Assembly (NCBI GenBank): GCA_049282355.1
Contig: JBAPTW010000033.1
Coordinates: 72,158 to 136,157 of the forward strand
Direction of reading: 5' to 3'
DNA: 64,000 nt
Origin: JAGTVB01 sp049282355
GTDB taxonomy: Bacteria > Pseudomonadota > Gammaproteobacteria > HK1
Shown here: positions 7,796-17,391 of the stretch, piece by piece
Layout: the number at the start of each line of letters is the position of its first letter
How positions within the stretch are numbered: the stretch's first letter is position 1
Translations under genes and position numbers: made by a program
The notes under the pieces: generated by a model
Told to the model about the DNA's origin: nothing
The model's database searches: none
Seen by the model: only the letters and a program-made list of their open reading frames with translations

Positions 7796-9240
7796 TACAT
7801 GCCCTTGGTCAGGGCGCGCAATGCCGCTTCTGCTTTGTGGCGAGTCTCTCTAAGCTCAAGTTCAGGGACTGAGTCAGCCACGATCCCCGCGCCCGTTCGT
7901 AGCCATATCTGTTCTTCGCGCCGAATCAGCGTTCGGATAAGAATATTGAAATCCATGCTGCCATCCCAGCCGAGATAACCCATTGCTCCCGTGTACGGTC
8001 CCCGCGGTGCTGCTTCCAAAGCCGCGATAATTTGCATGCAACGGATTTTTGGGCAGCCGGTAATCGTACCTCCAGGAAAAATCGCCCGTACTACATCACC
8101 CGGAGTCACCTCCCGGCGGAGCCGGCCACAAACCGTCGAAACGATATGATGGACATGGGGGTAGGATTCGAGGATCATGAATTCTGGAACCGTGACACTG
8201 CCCACCTGGCAGACCCTGCCAAGGTCGTTGCGTTCCAGGTCGATGAGCATCGTGTGCTCCGAACGTTCCTTCGGGTTTGCCAATAAAGCCCGCGAGAGGA
8301 TGCGGTCGGCTCTATCATTTCGGGAGCGAGGATGGGTACCCGCGATAGGGCGCGTCTCTATCACTCCGCCCCGCACTCTCGCCAGCCTCTCAGGTGAGGA
8401 GCTCAGAATCGCCGCGTCCCCGAAATTGGCAAGAGCGGCAAAGGGAGCGGGATTGAACTGGCGCAAGCGGTCGTACAACACCCCATGGGATAGATCAGGT
8501 CTCAATAGCCCCTGCCAACGGCGTGACAAATTGACTTGAAAAACATCGCCTTCTAAAATATAAGCCTGAATTTCTGCAAGTCTGGAAAGGAATAGCTGTT
8601 CTGGCTCTTCTCGTATGGCCGCTTGCAGGATATCGCCGCGCTGCCTCTCCAGCTCCGGTGCCTGCAGCAGATCCTCTTCCATAATGGGCACCAGCTCTCG
8701 TGCCTTTAGCTCGGCAACGACAGTTGTTCGCCGTAGCTGGTGGTCCCGAATGATCGCGGCCGGCATCCGGTAAGCCGCGGCGATCGGCAAGCCCTCTTCT
8801 GAGCAGGGAAGGCTCAAAACCGGTTCAATCTGGGCAGCCAGCTCATAACCAAAATACACGAACCATCCGCCACAGAACGGCAGCTCGCTGGGTAATGGCT
8901 GCCAATTTCGATGCTCGTTCCACCATAAATCGAGATTATGCAAAAAATCCTGCCCGCAGGTTCGGAACACGTCACTGCGCAATCCGCCCTCAGGCCATAA
9001 TGCGAGTGAGCCCTGGGGAAAGGCAAACAGAAAATCATAACGCGCGTTGTCAGTGCCGCGCGCTACGCTTTCCAAAAGAAACGGGTAGCGTTCCGGATGA
9101 CTCAAATGGACCGGTAGCAGATCCGCATAGCGATTGAGCCATCGGTAAGTACAGTTCGAATCGGACGGCGGCATTGTGTCGAAAGTACGCTTGACCCCGA
9201 CATGATCCGGCCGCGCAGTTGAGCAGTGCTTTGCCCTCAT
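7795..9240 (-). CDS. pabB: Aminodeoxychorismate synthase component I
   Basis: 481 aa chorismate-binding enzyme. With a PabA glutaminase it aminates chorismate. The conserved C-terminal half is clear: EGDVFQVNLSRRW, SSSPERLARV, ETRPIAGTHPRS, LIDLERNDLGRVC, and the FPGGTITGCPKIR active-site block. PabB has the Lys-type PIAGT motif, separating it from TrpE (PxAGT). Here it lies inside the operon between fabF and pabC; in Escherichia coli pabB is elsewhere. A start at Met23 (9174) cannot be excluded. Confidence 0.93.
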   Translation of the reverse strand: MRAKHCSTARPDHVGVKRTFDTMPPSDSNCTYRWLNRYADLLPVHLSHPERYPFLLESVARGTDNARYDFLFAFPQGSLALWPEGGLRSDVFRTCGQDFLHNLDLWWNEHRNWQPLPSELPFCGGWFVYFGYELAAQIEPVLSLPCSEEGLPIAAAYRMPAAIIRDHQLRRTTVVAELKARELVPIMEEDLLQAPELERQRGDILQAAIREEPEQLFLSRLAEIQAYILEGDVFQVNLSRRWQGLLRPDLSHGVLYDRLRQFNPAPFAALANFGDAAILSSSPERLARVRGGVIETRPIAGTHPRSRNDRADRILSRALLANPKERSEHTMLIDLERNDLGRVCQVGSVTVPEFMILESYPHVHHIVSTVCGRLRREVTPGDVVRAIFPGGTITGCPKIRCMQIIAALEAAPRGPYTGAMGYLGWDGSMDFNILIRTLIRREEQIWLRTGAGIVADSVPELELRETRHKAEAALRALTKGM

Positions 9241-9314
9241 GCGCCTTCAACTTACTCGGCCGGTTCTAAAGCGCTTCTGATGGGGCTCTTCGATTAGAAC
9301 TCGGAAAGGGAGTG

Positions 9315-10553
9315 CTAGGACATGCGTCCCAAGATGAGGGTACCGTTGGTACCACCAAAACCAAAGGAATTGGTCAAAGCGACATCAATCTTCATGTTGC
9401 GGGCGAGATTCGGCACGTAATCAAGGTCGCAGTCTTCATCCGGCTCCTCAAGATTGATGGTCGGTGGAGCAACCTGATCACGAATGGCAAGAATACAAAA
9501 AATTGCCTCCACGCTGCCGGCAGCTCCGAGCATATGCCCTACCATCGACTTCGTCGAACTTACCGCTAGATCGGACGCATATGATCCGAAGACTTGCTTA
9601 ATCGCTCGCGTTTCCGCGACATCGCCTGCTGGCGTAGAGGTACCGTGAGCATTGATGTAGTCAATGTTCTGTGGATTTAGGTCGGCATCATGGAGAGCAA
9701 GAGCCATACAGCGACTGGCTCCTCGAGCATCTGCAGCGGGGAGCGTAATATGGTAGGCATCACTGTTCTTGCCGTACCCGAGAAGCTCCGCATAGATTCG
9801 AGCGCCACGGGCCTTAGCTATTTCATAGGCCTCAAGCACGATGACACCGGCCCCATCGGCGAGCACGAAACCGTCGCGCCCTTTGTCCCAGGGCCGGCTG
9901 GCCTGCTCCGGTGCATCATTTCGCGTCGAAAGGGCTCGCGCTGCCGCAAATCCGCCCAGTCCCATGGGGGATGTAGCCATTTCCGTGCCACCGGCTATCA
10001 TGGCATCCACATCTCCTCGTTCAATCATGCGCGCGGCATCACCGATGTTGTGTGTGCCGGTGGCACAGGCGGAAACGATTCCATAGTTGGGCCCTCGAAT
10101 GCCGTACATTATCGACAGGTTGCCCGCTACCATGTTGATAATATTACTTGGCACAAAGAACGGTGAGATCTTGCGGGGGCCTCCGGAAAGGTAGGTGTCA
10201 TAGCCCTTTTCGATTCCTGGCAGCCCACCAATACCGGAGCCGATAGCAATGCCGATGCGTTCACTCTTCTCTTCTGTAATCTCCAATCCAGCATCCTCAA
10301 TCGCCTGGATGCTAGCGGCGATCCCGTAATGAATAAAGGGATCCATTTTTTTTAACTCTTTTTGCGGAAGATAACGTGACAGATCGAAATCGCGCACGAC
10401 TCCGCCTATACGACTGGGAAATAGCGTCGTGTCAAAAGTGTCGATCAGCGATATTCCGCTCTTTCCTGACACTATCTTTTCCCAAGTCCCTTCAACGTTA
10501 GGACCAAGAGGGGTGACAAGTCCTAGGCCTGTCACTACCACGCGTCGCTTCAA
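9315..10553 (-). CDS. fabF: 3-oxoacyl-ACP synthase II
   Basis: 412 aa condensing enzyme that extends acyl-ACP, including palmitoleoyl-ACP. MKRRVVVTGLGLVTPLG opens the gene; the Cys-His-His triad is seen in VSACATGTHNIG, NAHGTSTPAGD and KSMVGHMLGAAG. It follows acpP with 78 bp between, which contain a terminator-like hairpin. Confidence 0.97.
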   Translation of the reverse strand: MKRRVVVTGLGLVTPLGPNVEGTWEKIVSGKSGISLIDTFDTTLFPSRIGGVVRDFDLSRYLPQKELKKMDPFIHYGIAASIQAIEDAGLEITEEKSERIGIAIGSGIGGLPGIEKGYDTYLSGGPRKISPFFVPSNIINMVAGNLSIMYGIRGPNYGIVSACATGTHNIGDAARMIERGDVDAMIAGGTEMATSPMGLGGFAAARALSTRNDAPEQASRPWDKGRDGFVLADGAGVIVLEAYEIAKARGARIYAELLGYGKNSDAYHITLPAADARGASRCMALALHDADLNPQNIDYINAHGTSTPAGDVAETRAIKQVFGSYASDLAVSSTKSMVGHMLGAAGSVEAIFCILAIRDQVAPPTINLEEPDEDCDLDYVPNLARNMKIDVALTNSFGFGGTNGTLILGRMS

Positions 10554-10570
10554 AACTCATACTCCAATAC

Positions 10571-10595
10571 AAACAAAAGGGCCGCAGGCCGACCC
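10571..10595 (-). terminator. Hairpin plus T-run between acpP and fabF
   Basis: On the minus strand GGGTCGGCCTGCGGCCC (10595-10579) forms a 6-bp stem with one G-U pair, followed by TTTTGTTT. Its place just after acpP suggests partial termination, which would give more acpP than fabF mRNA. Confidence 0.55.
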
Positions 10596-10631
10596 TGAGC
10601 ACTCAATGACTTTACTGCACTGACCGAATAG

Positions 10632-10874
10632 CTACTCTACCTGAATGTGCTGCTTGATATAGTCGATAGCCTGCTGAACTGTCGTGATTTTTTCCGCTTC
10701 GTTATCTGGAATCTCGCAGTTGAACTCCTCCTCCAATGCCATAACCAACTCGACTGTATCGAGGGAATCGGCGCCAAGATCATCGACGAAAGAAGAATCC
10801 CCGCTGACTTCCTCTTCCTTGACGCCAAGCTGCTCGACGACGATTTGCTTGACGCGTTCTTCAATGGTACTCAT
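10632..10874 (-). CDS. acpP: Acyl carrier protein
   Basis: 80 aa, strongly acidic. Carries acyl chains on a phosphopantetheine attached to Ser37 in GADSLDTVE. ATG 10874 (MSTIEERVK) is the start, with GGGAGGA 8-9 nt upstream; an in-frame upstream extension exists but is not family-like. The 172 bp before fabG is the widest gap inside the fab genes and probably holds an acpP promoter. Confidence 0.98.
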   Translation of the reverse strand: MSTIEERVKQIVVEQLGVKEEEVSGDSSFVDDLGADSLDTVELVMALEEEFNCEIPDNEAEKITTVQQAIDYIKQHIQVE

Positions 10875-11046
10875 TGCGAAATTGTCCTCCCTCACCACGA
10901 ACCACGCGGGTTCGGCGTTAGTTTATTGCAAACAAAGTAACTTGCAACCAGTACTTAACGTGCGCTTTGCACTCCAACCATCGCGAAACCTCAATGGTCC
11001 CGCTTTACCGTACCCAGAAATCCTCCAAGCCAAGGAAAAGCTACCT

Positions 11047-11790
11047 CTACGCCATATACATGCCGCCGTTAACGTGAAGCGTTTCCCCAGTGATGTAATC
11101 GGCCCCCGAGGACGCAAGAAACAATACAGCAGCTGCGACTTCCTCGCTGCGACCAAGACGGTTGAGCGGAATCTGACTTGTGAGTGCCTCGCGCTGCGTT
11201 TGCGACAGATTCTGTGTCATGTCGGTATCGATAAATCCCGGAGCCACAGCATTAACGGTAATCCCTCGCGAGCCAAGCTCGCGAGCCAATGATTTTGTGA
11301 ACCCAATCACGCCAGCCTTTGCCGCGCAATAGTTCGTTTGCCCCGCATTGCCACTGGCAGCCACGATCGAAGCGATGTTTATTATACGTCCCCGGCGTGC
11401 CCTCATCATATGTTTCGCACAGATCCGCGACATACGAAAAACGCCTGTCAGATTGGTGCCGATAACTGCCTCCCACTCTTCGTCTTTCGTGCGCAGCAGC
11501 AGATTGTCCCGCGTAATTCCCGCGTTATTAACGAGTATCGTTGGTAACCGGTTTTCCGCCTGCAAGCCGGCGAACAACGCGTCTATGGAATCGGCGCTGG
11601 TGACATCAAGCACGATTCCTCGGCCCGAGATACCGTGCCGATGAAATCGAGCGGTGATAGCCTCGGCGCCTGCTGCGGAAGTGCCAGTACCAATCACCCA
11701 CGCACCCTGGGCACCGATGACATCGGCAATTGCCGAACCTATGCCTCGAGTCGCCCCGGTAACCAGAGCCACTTCCTCTGCTAACGCCAT
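11047..11790 (-). CDS. fabG: 3-oxoacyl-ACP reductase
   Basis: 247 aa short-chain dehydrogenase that reduces 3-oxoacyl-ACP with NADPH. The cofactor motif TGATRGIG, the NNAG motif, and the Ser-Tyr-Lys triad (NIASIVAASGNAGQTNYCAAKAG) are present, as is PGFIDTDMT. It lies 3 bp downstream of fabD and is probably translationally coupled. Confidence 0.97.
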   Translation of the reverse strand: MALAEEVALVTGATRGIGSAIADVIGAQGAWVIGTGTSAAGAEAITARFHRHGISGRGIVLDVTSADSIDALFAGLQAENRLPTILVNNAGITRDNLLLRTKDEEWEAVIGTNLTGVFRMSRICAKHMMRARRGRIINIASIVAASGNAGQTNYCAAKAGVIGFTKSLARELGSRGITVNAVAPGFIDTDMTQNLSQTQREALTSQIPLNRLGRSEEVAAAVLFLASSGADYITGETLHVNGGMYMA

Positions 11791-11793
11791 CGG

Positions 11794-12795
11794 CTACGCA
11801 CCTGTGTACCCGAGGGCTGCCGACAAGCGGTTCAAGCTTGGAGTGGGTTCCAAAAGAGCAGCTGTCTGATCCAGCGCTTTCTTCAGACTTTCCACGTCAT
11901 ACGCTGGAAGTGCTGTCAAGCCACGATCGATACGCTTGCATAGCGCCGCGAGCACCTTGCCTGGCCCGCACTCCACCACGAGCTTGACGCCCCGGCGCGC
12001 GAGCGTCTGAACGGTTTCCGTCCACCGCACCGGGCTCGAGAGCTGGCGACCCAACGCTTCACGGATGTTGTGCGCATCTGGATGAACAGCAACATCGGCA
12101 TTGTGAATAACCGGAATCGAAGGACGTGTCAACTTAACCGCCGCGAGCCGCTCAGCAAACCGATCAGTAACTACCCTCATCAGAGGGCTGTGGGCTGGCA
12201 CACTCATTGGCAACACCACCGTGCGTTTCGCACCGATCGCCTGCGCCAACTTCAACGCTCGTTCCACAGCTGCTGTATGGCCAGCCACCACCACTTGGCC
12301 AGGGGCATTGAAATTCACCGGGGCAATCACCTCGTCCTCGGCTGCAATTCTACAGACACTGTGAACCTTGTCATCAGGCAAGCCTAAAATAGCAGCAATA
12401 GCGCCGATCCCATGGGGGACCGCTTCCTGCATCAACCGCCCCCGATCGGCAACAAGGGTCACGGCATCGCAAAAATCCAAAGCGCCGGCGCAGACAAGCG
12501 ACGTATACTCTCCCAGACTATGCCCAGCCATCACACTTGGCAACGGCCCACCTAAAGAACGCCAGACGCGCCACACAGCAACGCCAGCGGCTAACATCGC
12601 TGGTTGCGTTCGCTCCGTCGCCATCAGCGCCCGTTCCGGTCCTTGCTGAACCAAGCTCCATAAGTCATATCCCAGTGCCTCAGAGGCAGCACTGAACGTG
12701 CTTTCCACCTCAGGCTGGGCTTTGGAGAGAGCGGTCAGCATACCTATGGATTGGGATCCCTGGCCAGGAAAGACAAATGCAAGTTCTGTGGGCAT
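11794..12795 (-). CDS. fabD: Malonyl-CoA:ACP transacylase
   Basis: 333 aa. Moves malonyl from CoA to ACP. FPGQGSQ near residue 9, nucleophile Ser93 in GHSLGEY, and the catalytic His in SVPAHSPLM are seen, with the C-terminal ECGPGKVL. It carries about 20 extra residues after the usual C-terminus compared with the 309-aa Escherichia coli enzyme. It sits between fabH and fabG. Confidence 0.96.
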   Translation of the reverse strand: MPTELAFVFPGQGSQSIGMLTALSKAQPEVESTFSAASEALGYDLWSLVQQGPERALMATERTQPAMLAAGVAVWRVWRSLGGPLPSVMAGHSLGEYTSLVCAGALDFCDAVTLVADRGRLMQEAVPHGIGAIAAILGLPDDKVHSVCRIAAEDEVIAPVNFNAPGQVVVAGHTAAVERALKLAQAIGAKRTVVLPMSVPAHSPLMRVVTDRFAERLAAVKLTRPSIPVIHNADVAVHPDAHNIREALGRQLSSPVRWTETVQTLARRGVKLVVECGPGKVLAALCKRIDRGLTALPAYDVESLKKALDQTAALLEPTPSLNRLSAALGYTGA

Positions 12796-12826
12796 TTCGG
12801 AAAAGCTCCCTGAAATTCAAATGTTT

Positions 12827-13783
12827 TTAATACTTCAGTAGGGCAGAGCCCCAAGTAAACCCGCCACCGAACGCTTCAAGCAACAGCGTGTCACCCCGGC
12901 TGATACGCCCGTCGCGTATCGCCACATCCATGGCCAGAGGAACCGAGGCCGCTGATGTATTGCCATGCTCCTCGATGGTGAGAACGACCCGTTCCATGGG
13001 GATACCCAGCATCTTTGCGGTGGCATTGATAATTCGAATATTAGCTTGGTGGGGAACCAGCCAATCCACGTCACAGCGGTCCATATCATTCGCCGCTAGA
13101 GTCTCATCCACGATTCGACCCAGCGTTCGAACCGCAACCTTGAATACCTCGCCCCCCTGCATGCGAACGTAAGCAGGGTGCTCATACCCGTGAAAAACCC
13201 CCCCATCGACGTAAAGTAGCTGTTCGTAGCGCCCATCTGCATGGAGATGCGTGGACAAGATCCCGGCAGCCTCGCTTGCCCCTAGGATAACCGCCCCAGC
13301 GCCGTCACCAAAAAGTACGCACGTGCCTCGGTCCGTCCAGTCCAAGATCTTTGAGCTTGCATCCGCACCGACAACCAGTGCGCACTTGGCAGCACCTGTG
13401 CGGATAAACTGATCCGCTATGCTAAGGGCATAGATAAAGCCGGTGCAAACGGCCTGGACATCAAACGCCGGGCATCCGGATATGCCGAGTCGTGCCTGTA
13501 ATCGGCAGGCGGTGGCTGGATAAACCAGATCGGGGGTCGTTGTTCCTAGGACCACGAAATCGATCTTATCCTTTTCGATCCCGGCTGCCTCCAGCGCGCG
13601 CCGCGAAGCATGCTCTGCCAGATCGCATGTCGTTTCTCCCGGACCCACAATATGACGCTTTCGAATACCTGTTCGCTCTTGTACCCAAGCATCCTTGGTG
13701 TCAACAAGCCGTTCGAGGTCTGAATTGGTCAAAACGTGTTCGGGAAGGTAACCTCCTGTACCGAGCACCCGCGCGAATGTCAC
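12827..13783 (-). CDS. fabH: 3-oxoacyl-ACP synthase III
   Basis: 318 aa. Starts fatty acid synthesis by joining acetyl-CoA to malonyl-ACP. The triad is Cys113 (AVCTGF), His in VPHQANIRI and Asn in EHGNTSAASVP. It overlaps the plsX stop by 4 bp (ATGA type), indicating coupled translation. Confidence 0.97.
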   Translation of the reverse strand: MTFARVLGTGGYLPEHVLTNSDLERLVDTKDAWVQERTGIRKRHIVGPGETTCDLAEHASRRALEAAGIEKDKIDFVVLGTTTPDLVYPATACRLQARLGISGCPAFDVQAVCTGFIYALSIADQFIRTGAAKCALVVGADASSKILDWTDRGTCVLFGDGAGAVILGASEAAGILSTHLHADGRYEQLLYVDGGVFHGYEHPAYVRMQGGEVFKVAVRTLGRIVDETLAANDMDRCDVDWLVPHQANIRIINATAKMLGIPMERVVLTIEEHGNTSAASVPLAMDVAIRDGRISRGDTLLLEAFGGGFTWGSALLKY

Positions 13784-14802
13784 ACGGCCTCCTTTGTGGT
13801 CAACATCGACTCCAAAAGCTTGCTAATCCGTGCCGGCACGTTTTTTTGCACTTCCGCAATCGCTTCCCTAATAGCATTGGTGAAAGCCAAAACATCGGCT
13901 CCACCGTGACTCTTAACCACAATCCCTCGAAGTCCGACAAGACTCGCTCCATTGTAGCGCCGGGGATCAATCTTGCGTCGCAGCCTGTTAAGCACGGGTC
14001 GTGCCACCAAAGCCGCGATGCGAGCATAGAAACTTCCCGTGAATTCTTGCTTGACATAATAGCTGATCATGTGGGCGACACCTTCACTCGATTTAAGCGC
14101 CACATTGCCCACAAATCCGTCACACACGATAACGTCCGCGGTGCCTCGATAGATGTCGTCCCCCTCAACAAATCCGATGTAGTTCAGCTCGCTGCCCGCT
14201 AGCAACCGAGCCGTTTCTCTAACTCTTTGATTCCCCTTTATTTCTTCCTCACCGATGTTCAACAATCCGACGCGTGGGTGGGCCACATTATCAACAGCGT
14301 TGGTCAGCACCGATCCCATTACCGCAAACTGAAATAACTGCCCCGGTGTGGAGTCCACATTGGCGCCAAGGTCAAGGAGATGCGTATGCCCGCATATGCT
14401 CGGCAGCGAAGTAACGATGGCTGGACGATCGATGCCGGGCAGTGTCCGCAGCACGAATCGCGCAGTGGCCATCAAAGCACCGGTATTGCCAGCGCTCACG
14501 CAGGCATCGGCGTTACCTTCCTTGACTAAGTTGAGCGCCACCCGCATGGACGAATCTTTCTTCGTGCGAAGGGCCAGCGATGGAAGCTCATCCATTGCCA
14601 CTGTTTGTGAAGCGTGGCGGATACTCAAGCGCTCACTATCGGCGGCCCCCTGGGCGTGGACGGCGCGCTCCAGGGTCGCCCGCTCCCCCACCAAAATAAC
14701 GTGCAGCCCATCATACTCAGACAGCACACGCAGGGCCGCGGGAACGACCACGGCTGGGCCGTGATCGCCACCAAAGGCATCAAGAGCAACAGTGAGGGTC
14801 AA
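13780..14802 (-). CDS. plsX: Phosphate acyltransferase PlsX
   Basis: 340 aa. Makes acyl-phosphate from acyl-ACP for phospholipid synthesis, with PlsY as usual partner. N-terminus VALDAFGGDHGP, then SAGNTGALMA and DLGANVDSTP and VCDGFVGNVALKSSEGVA, all typical. It lies 3 bp downstream of rpmF. Confidence 0.96.
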   Translation of the reverse strand: MTLTVALDAFGGDHGPAVVVPAALRVLSEYDGLHVILVGERATLERAVHAQGAADSERLSIRHASQTVAMDELPSLALRTKKDSSMRVALNLVKEGNADACVSAGNTGALMATARFVLRTLPGIDRPAIVTSLPSICGHTHLLDLGANVDSTPGQLFQFAVMGSVLTNAVDNVAHPRVGLLNIGEEEIKGNQRVRETARLLAGSELNYIGFVEGDDIYRGTADVIVCDGFVGNVALKSSEGVAHMISYYVKQEFTGSFYARIAALVARPVLNRLRRKIDPRRYNGASLVGLRGIVVKSHGGADVLAFTNAIREAIAEVQKNVPARISKLLESMLTTKEAV

Positions 14803-14805
14803 ACC

Positions 14806-14985
14806 CTATTCATCCTTATCTGCGGTGACCTTTTTGCCCCGGTAAAACCCTTCACGGCTGACATGGTGACGCAGATGAGTTTCACCCGTTGTCGGGTCGA
14901 TGGATATGGGTGGCAGTGGCAGTCGATCGTGAGAACGGCGCATGCCCCGCTTCGAGCGACTCTTACGATTTTGTTGTACGGCCAT
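14806..14985 (-). CDS. rpmF: 50S ribosomal protein L32
   Basis: 59 aa; read directly from the sequence. The N-terminus MAVQQNRKSRSKRGMRRSHD is the bL32 signature and HLRHHVSREGFYRGKKV follows. It lacks the zinc-binding cysteines found in some bL32 forms, as in Escherichia coli. Conserved place between yceD and plsX. Confidence 0.97.
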   Translation of the reverse strand: MAVQQNRKSRSKRGMRRSHDRLPLPPISIDPTTGETHLRHHVSREGFYRGKKVTADKDE

Positions 14986-15005
14986 CAGAATTCCTAGCTT
15001 AACAA

Positions 15006-15530
15006 TCAGCGCTTCAGGTTGTTGAGCACCGCGAACGGACTCGCCTTTGCGTCTACATTTGCATCTAAATCAGAGTCCGCACCAGCGCCTGATACAACGG
15101 CCTTCGGACATCGATTCTCTGGGTGCATAGGGACAATCGGCAATGCCAGTATCAGTTCATCCTCAACTATTGTTACCAGAGATAGGGGACTATCCTCTTG
15201 TGCAACAAGCGGCTCGTAGCCGGGCTCCAACCGCTCTCGGGACATCACCGTTGGAATCAAGCCAAGGCGCATCTCACAATAAGCTGGCCAAGGGAGCGGC
15301 TCCAGGCAGCGCTGACACACCAGCTGCAGCTCACCTTGGATCGTGCCTTGAATGCAGAGGCATCCATGGTCCCCGCGCCTAAAGCGCAGATCTATCACTA
15401 TCTCACCTGCAGTGCTGCACAGGGCCTCGGCGAGACGCCACATCCGTGCGACAGGGATCTGACCCTGCAGGGAACGCCCGGAGCGAGCCAGCTGAAGCGG
15501 ATAAATGAGCTCGGGCAAGCCCTTTGACAT
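15006..15530 (-). CDS. yceD: YceD family protein (DUF177)
   Basis: 174 aa. First gene of the rpmF-plsX-fab operon, as in most gammaproteobacteria. The family is linked to 23S rRNA/ribosome assembly but its mechanism is not settled. The typical centre LVCQRCLEPLPW is present, with the acidic C-terminal block DELILALPIVPMH and the following Cys. Divergent from maf; the 59 bp between is AT-rich (taatattaattaa) and probably carries both promoters. Confidence 0.9.
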   Translation of the reverse strand: MSKGLPELIYPLQLARSGRSLQGQIPVARMWRLAEALCSTAGEIVIDLRFRRGDHGCLCIQGTIQGELQLVCQRCLEPLPWPAYCEMRLGLIPTVMSRERLEPGYEPLVAQEDSPLSLVTIVEDELILALPIVPMHPENRCPKAVVSGAGADSDLDANVDAKASPFAVLNNLKR

Positions 15531-15589
15531 AACCGCGTAATATTAATTAAGGTAGGCTTCATTAGTCAAAAACTATTCATCGCTCTTTT

Positions 15590-16201
15590 ATGCCGATGTT
15601 GGTCGTTGAAAGTTCCCCGACGGTAGTGCTTGCCTCGAGCTCTATATACCGACGCCAATTGCTCAGCCGGCTTGGAATCCCCTTCGTCGTCGTTTCGCCG
15701 AACCTCGACGAGCGCTGCCTTGAGCCAGAGACCCCTTCCGAGTTTGTTCAGCGGTTGGCCGAGATGAAAGCCGGTGCAGTTCGTCATCACTACCCCAATG
15801 CACTCATTATCGGATGCGATCAGGTGGCTATTCTTGATGGGCAAGTTCTGCGCAAGCCCGGAGGCCGCGAAGCGAACATTGAGCAACTGTTGCGCGCCTC
15901 AGGCCGTCGAGTTCAAATTTTGACGAGTCTTTGCGTCCTCAACACGCGCACCGGCTGCACCCAAGTGGATACCGTTTTGGCGACAGTGCATTTTCGGTCC
16001 CTTTCGCTTCACCAAATCGAATGCTATGTCAGCCGAGAACAGCCCTTTGACTGTGCGGGCGGCTTCAAATCCGAAGGACTTGGCGTGGCGCTGCTCAGCC
16101 GCGTGGAGGTGGACGATTCGAGCACGATAATCGGTCTGCCACTGATACCGCTCGTCAGGATGCTCGAGAACGAACACTGGGACGTGTTGTCCACGTCTTA
16201 G
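15590..16201 (+). CDS. Maf family nucleotide pyrophosphatase (YceF-like)
   Basis: 203 aa. Maf proteins hydrolyse unusual or methylated nucleoside triphosphates. The start VVLASSSIYRRQLLSRLGIPF and the GCDQVAILDG block are diagnostic. The yceF-type paralogue (m7GTP pyrophosphatase) is the one usually divergent from yceD-rpmF, so that subtype is likely by context. Confidence 0.9.
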   Translation: MPMLVVESSPTVVLASSSIYRRQLLSRLGIPFVVVSPNLDERCLEPETPSEFVQRLAEMKAGAVRHHYPNALIIGCDQVAILDGQVLRKPGGREANIEQLLRASGRRVQILTSLCVLNTRTGCTQVDTVLATVHFRSLSLHQIECYVSREQPFDCAGGFKSEGLGVALLSRVEVDDSSTIIGLPLIPLVRMLENEHWDVLSTS

Positions 16202-16291
16202 GCTGCCTCGCCATCAGAATACCATCACCTTGCGTAAGTTACCCCACCGCCAAGGCATTTTGGCAGCAAGGTAGCGGTGGAAACAGGCTTT

Positions 16292-17278
16292 TCATCTAAG
16301 CTGCATTGACGATACGCTGGCGTAAGTGGGCAGCAGCTGCGCCATGGCCACGCCGATACGCTTCGCGAACCGGTCCAAGTAGTCATGTTTGGGCGTGAAA
16401 TCGACAAGCTTCTCGGCGCCGATAACCTCCCGCGCGACATAGTGTGCCCCCCCCACCGCATCCGCAAGACCGAGCTCCAAACTTTTCTCGCCGCTCCACA
16501 CCAACCCACTGAAGAGTTCTTCTCCGCCCGTTAAGCGCGCTCCCCTTCCGTCTTTCACAACGTTGATAAATTGACTGTGCAGTTCCTTCAAGATGGCTTC
16601 CACATGCTGGGCCTCGTCTGTTTTCATCGGTGAAAACGGATCGAGAAACCCTTTATGCTCGCCGGCGGTGAGCAGTCGACGCTCAATGCCGAGTTTCTCC
16701 ATAAATCCCACAAACCCAAAGGCATTCATGAGCACACCAATGGAACCAATGACACTCGACTTGTTAACGAAGATCTTGTCTGCTGCGGCGGCGACATAGT
16801 AACCCCCGGAGGCACACATATCGGTGACGACAGCATGCAGAGGTATGTCGGGATGGAGCGACCGCAACCGATTCACTTCTTCGTTGATATAGGCCGCTTG
16901 TACTGGGCTGCCACCGGGGCTATTGATGCGCACGATGACGCCCGCGGTACCCTCATCGGCAAATGCGGCACGCAACCCATCGATGATTCGATCCGCGCTG
17001 GCTTCACTGTCTTCAGAGATGACACCTTGAACATCAACCAACGCTGTGTGCGGTTTGGCTTTTCCCGAAAAAACAATGTCGTCCGGCAGATACAGAGCGA
17101 GTAATGCCGTCGCATAAGCAAGTATCAAGAAGCGAAAAAAGATACTCCAGCGACGAGCACGGCGTTGTTCCTTTAAGGCGGCAACAGCGAGCTTCGTAAG
17201 CACCTGCCTTTCCCATCCGTTCGCTGACAAATTCGATTCTTCTGAGGCTGACGTGGACGCACGATTACTTTGCTGCAT
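16292..17278 (-). CDS. S49 family signal peptide peptidase (SppA/SohB-like)
   Basis: 328 aa from ATG 17278, which has AGGA 6 nt upstream; the frame is open to 17317. One N-terminal membrane segment (about residues 46-62), then the S49 protease domain. The nucleophile Ser lies in CASGGYYVAAAADKI, the oxyanion region in RINSPGGSP, and the general-base Lys probably in the segment GLVWSGEKSLELGLAD or near it. Short single-domain form. Degrades signal peptides or membrane protein remnants. Located between maf and rluC, a common gammaproteobacterial order. Confidence 0.88.
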   Translation of the reverse strand: MQQSNRASTSASEESNLSANGWERQVLTKLAVAALKEQRRARRWSIFFRFLILAYATALLALYLPDDIVFSGKAKPHTALVDVQGVISEDSEASADRIIDGLRAAFADEGTAGVIVRINSPGGSPVQAAYINEEVNRLRSLHPDIPLHAVVTDMCASGGYYVAAAADKIFVNKSSVIGSIGVLMNAFGFVGFMEKLGIERRLLTAGEHKGFLDPFSPMKTDEAQHVEAILKELHSQFINVVKDGRGARLTGGEELFSGLVWSGEKSLELGLADAVGGAHYVAREVIGAEKLVDFTPKHDYLDRFAKRIGVAMAQLLPTYASVSSMQLR

Positions 17279-17391
17279 CTGGGTTCCTAGGCTCCTACCG
17301 ATAATTACCAATTCCATCGAGCCAGCGAGGGAGATCCAAGATCGAATCTAAGCAGGCGCGAGGACACCATGCAAGTAGACACTTTTGCCGG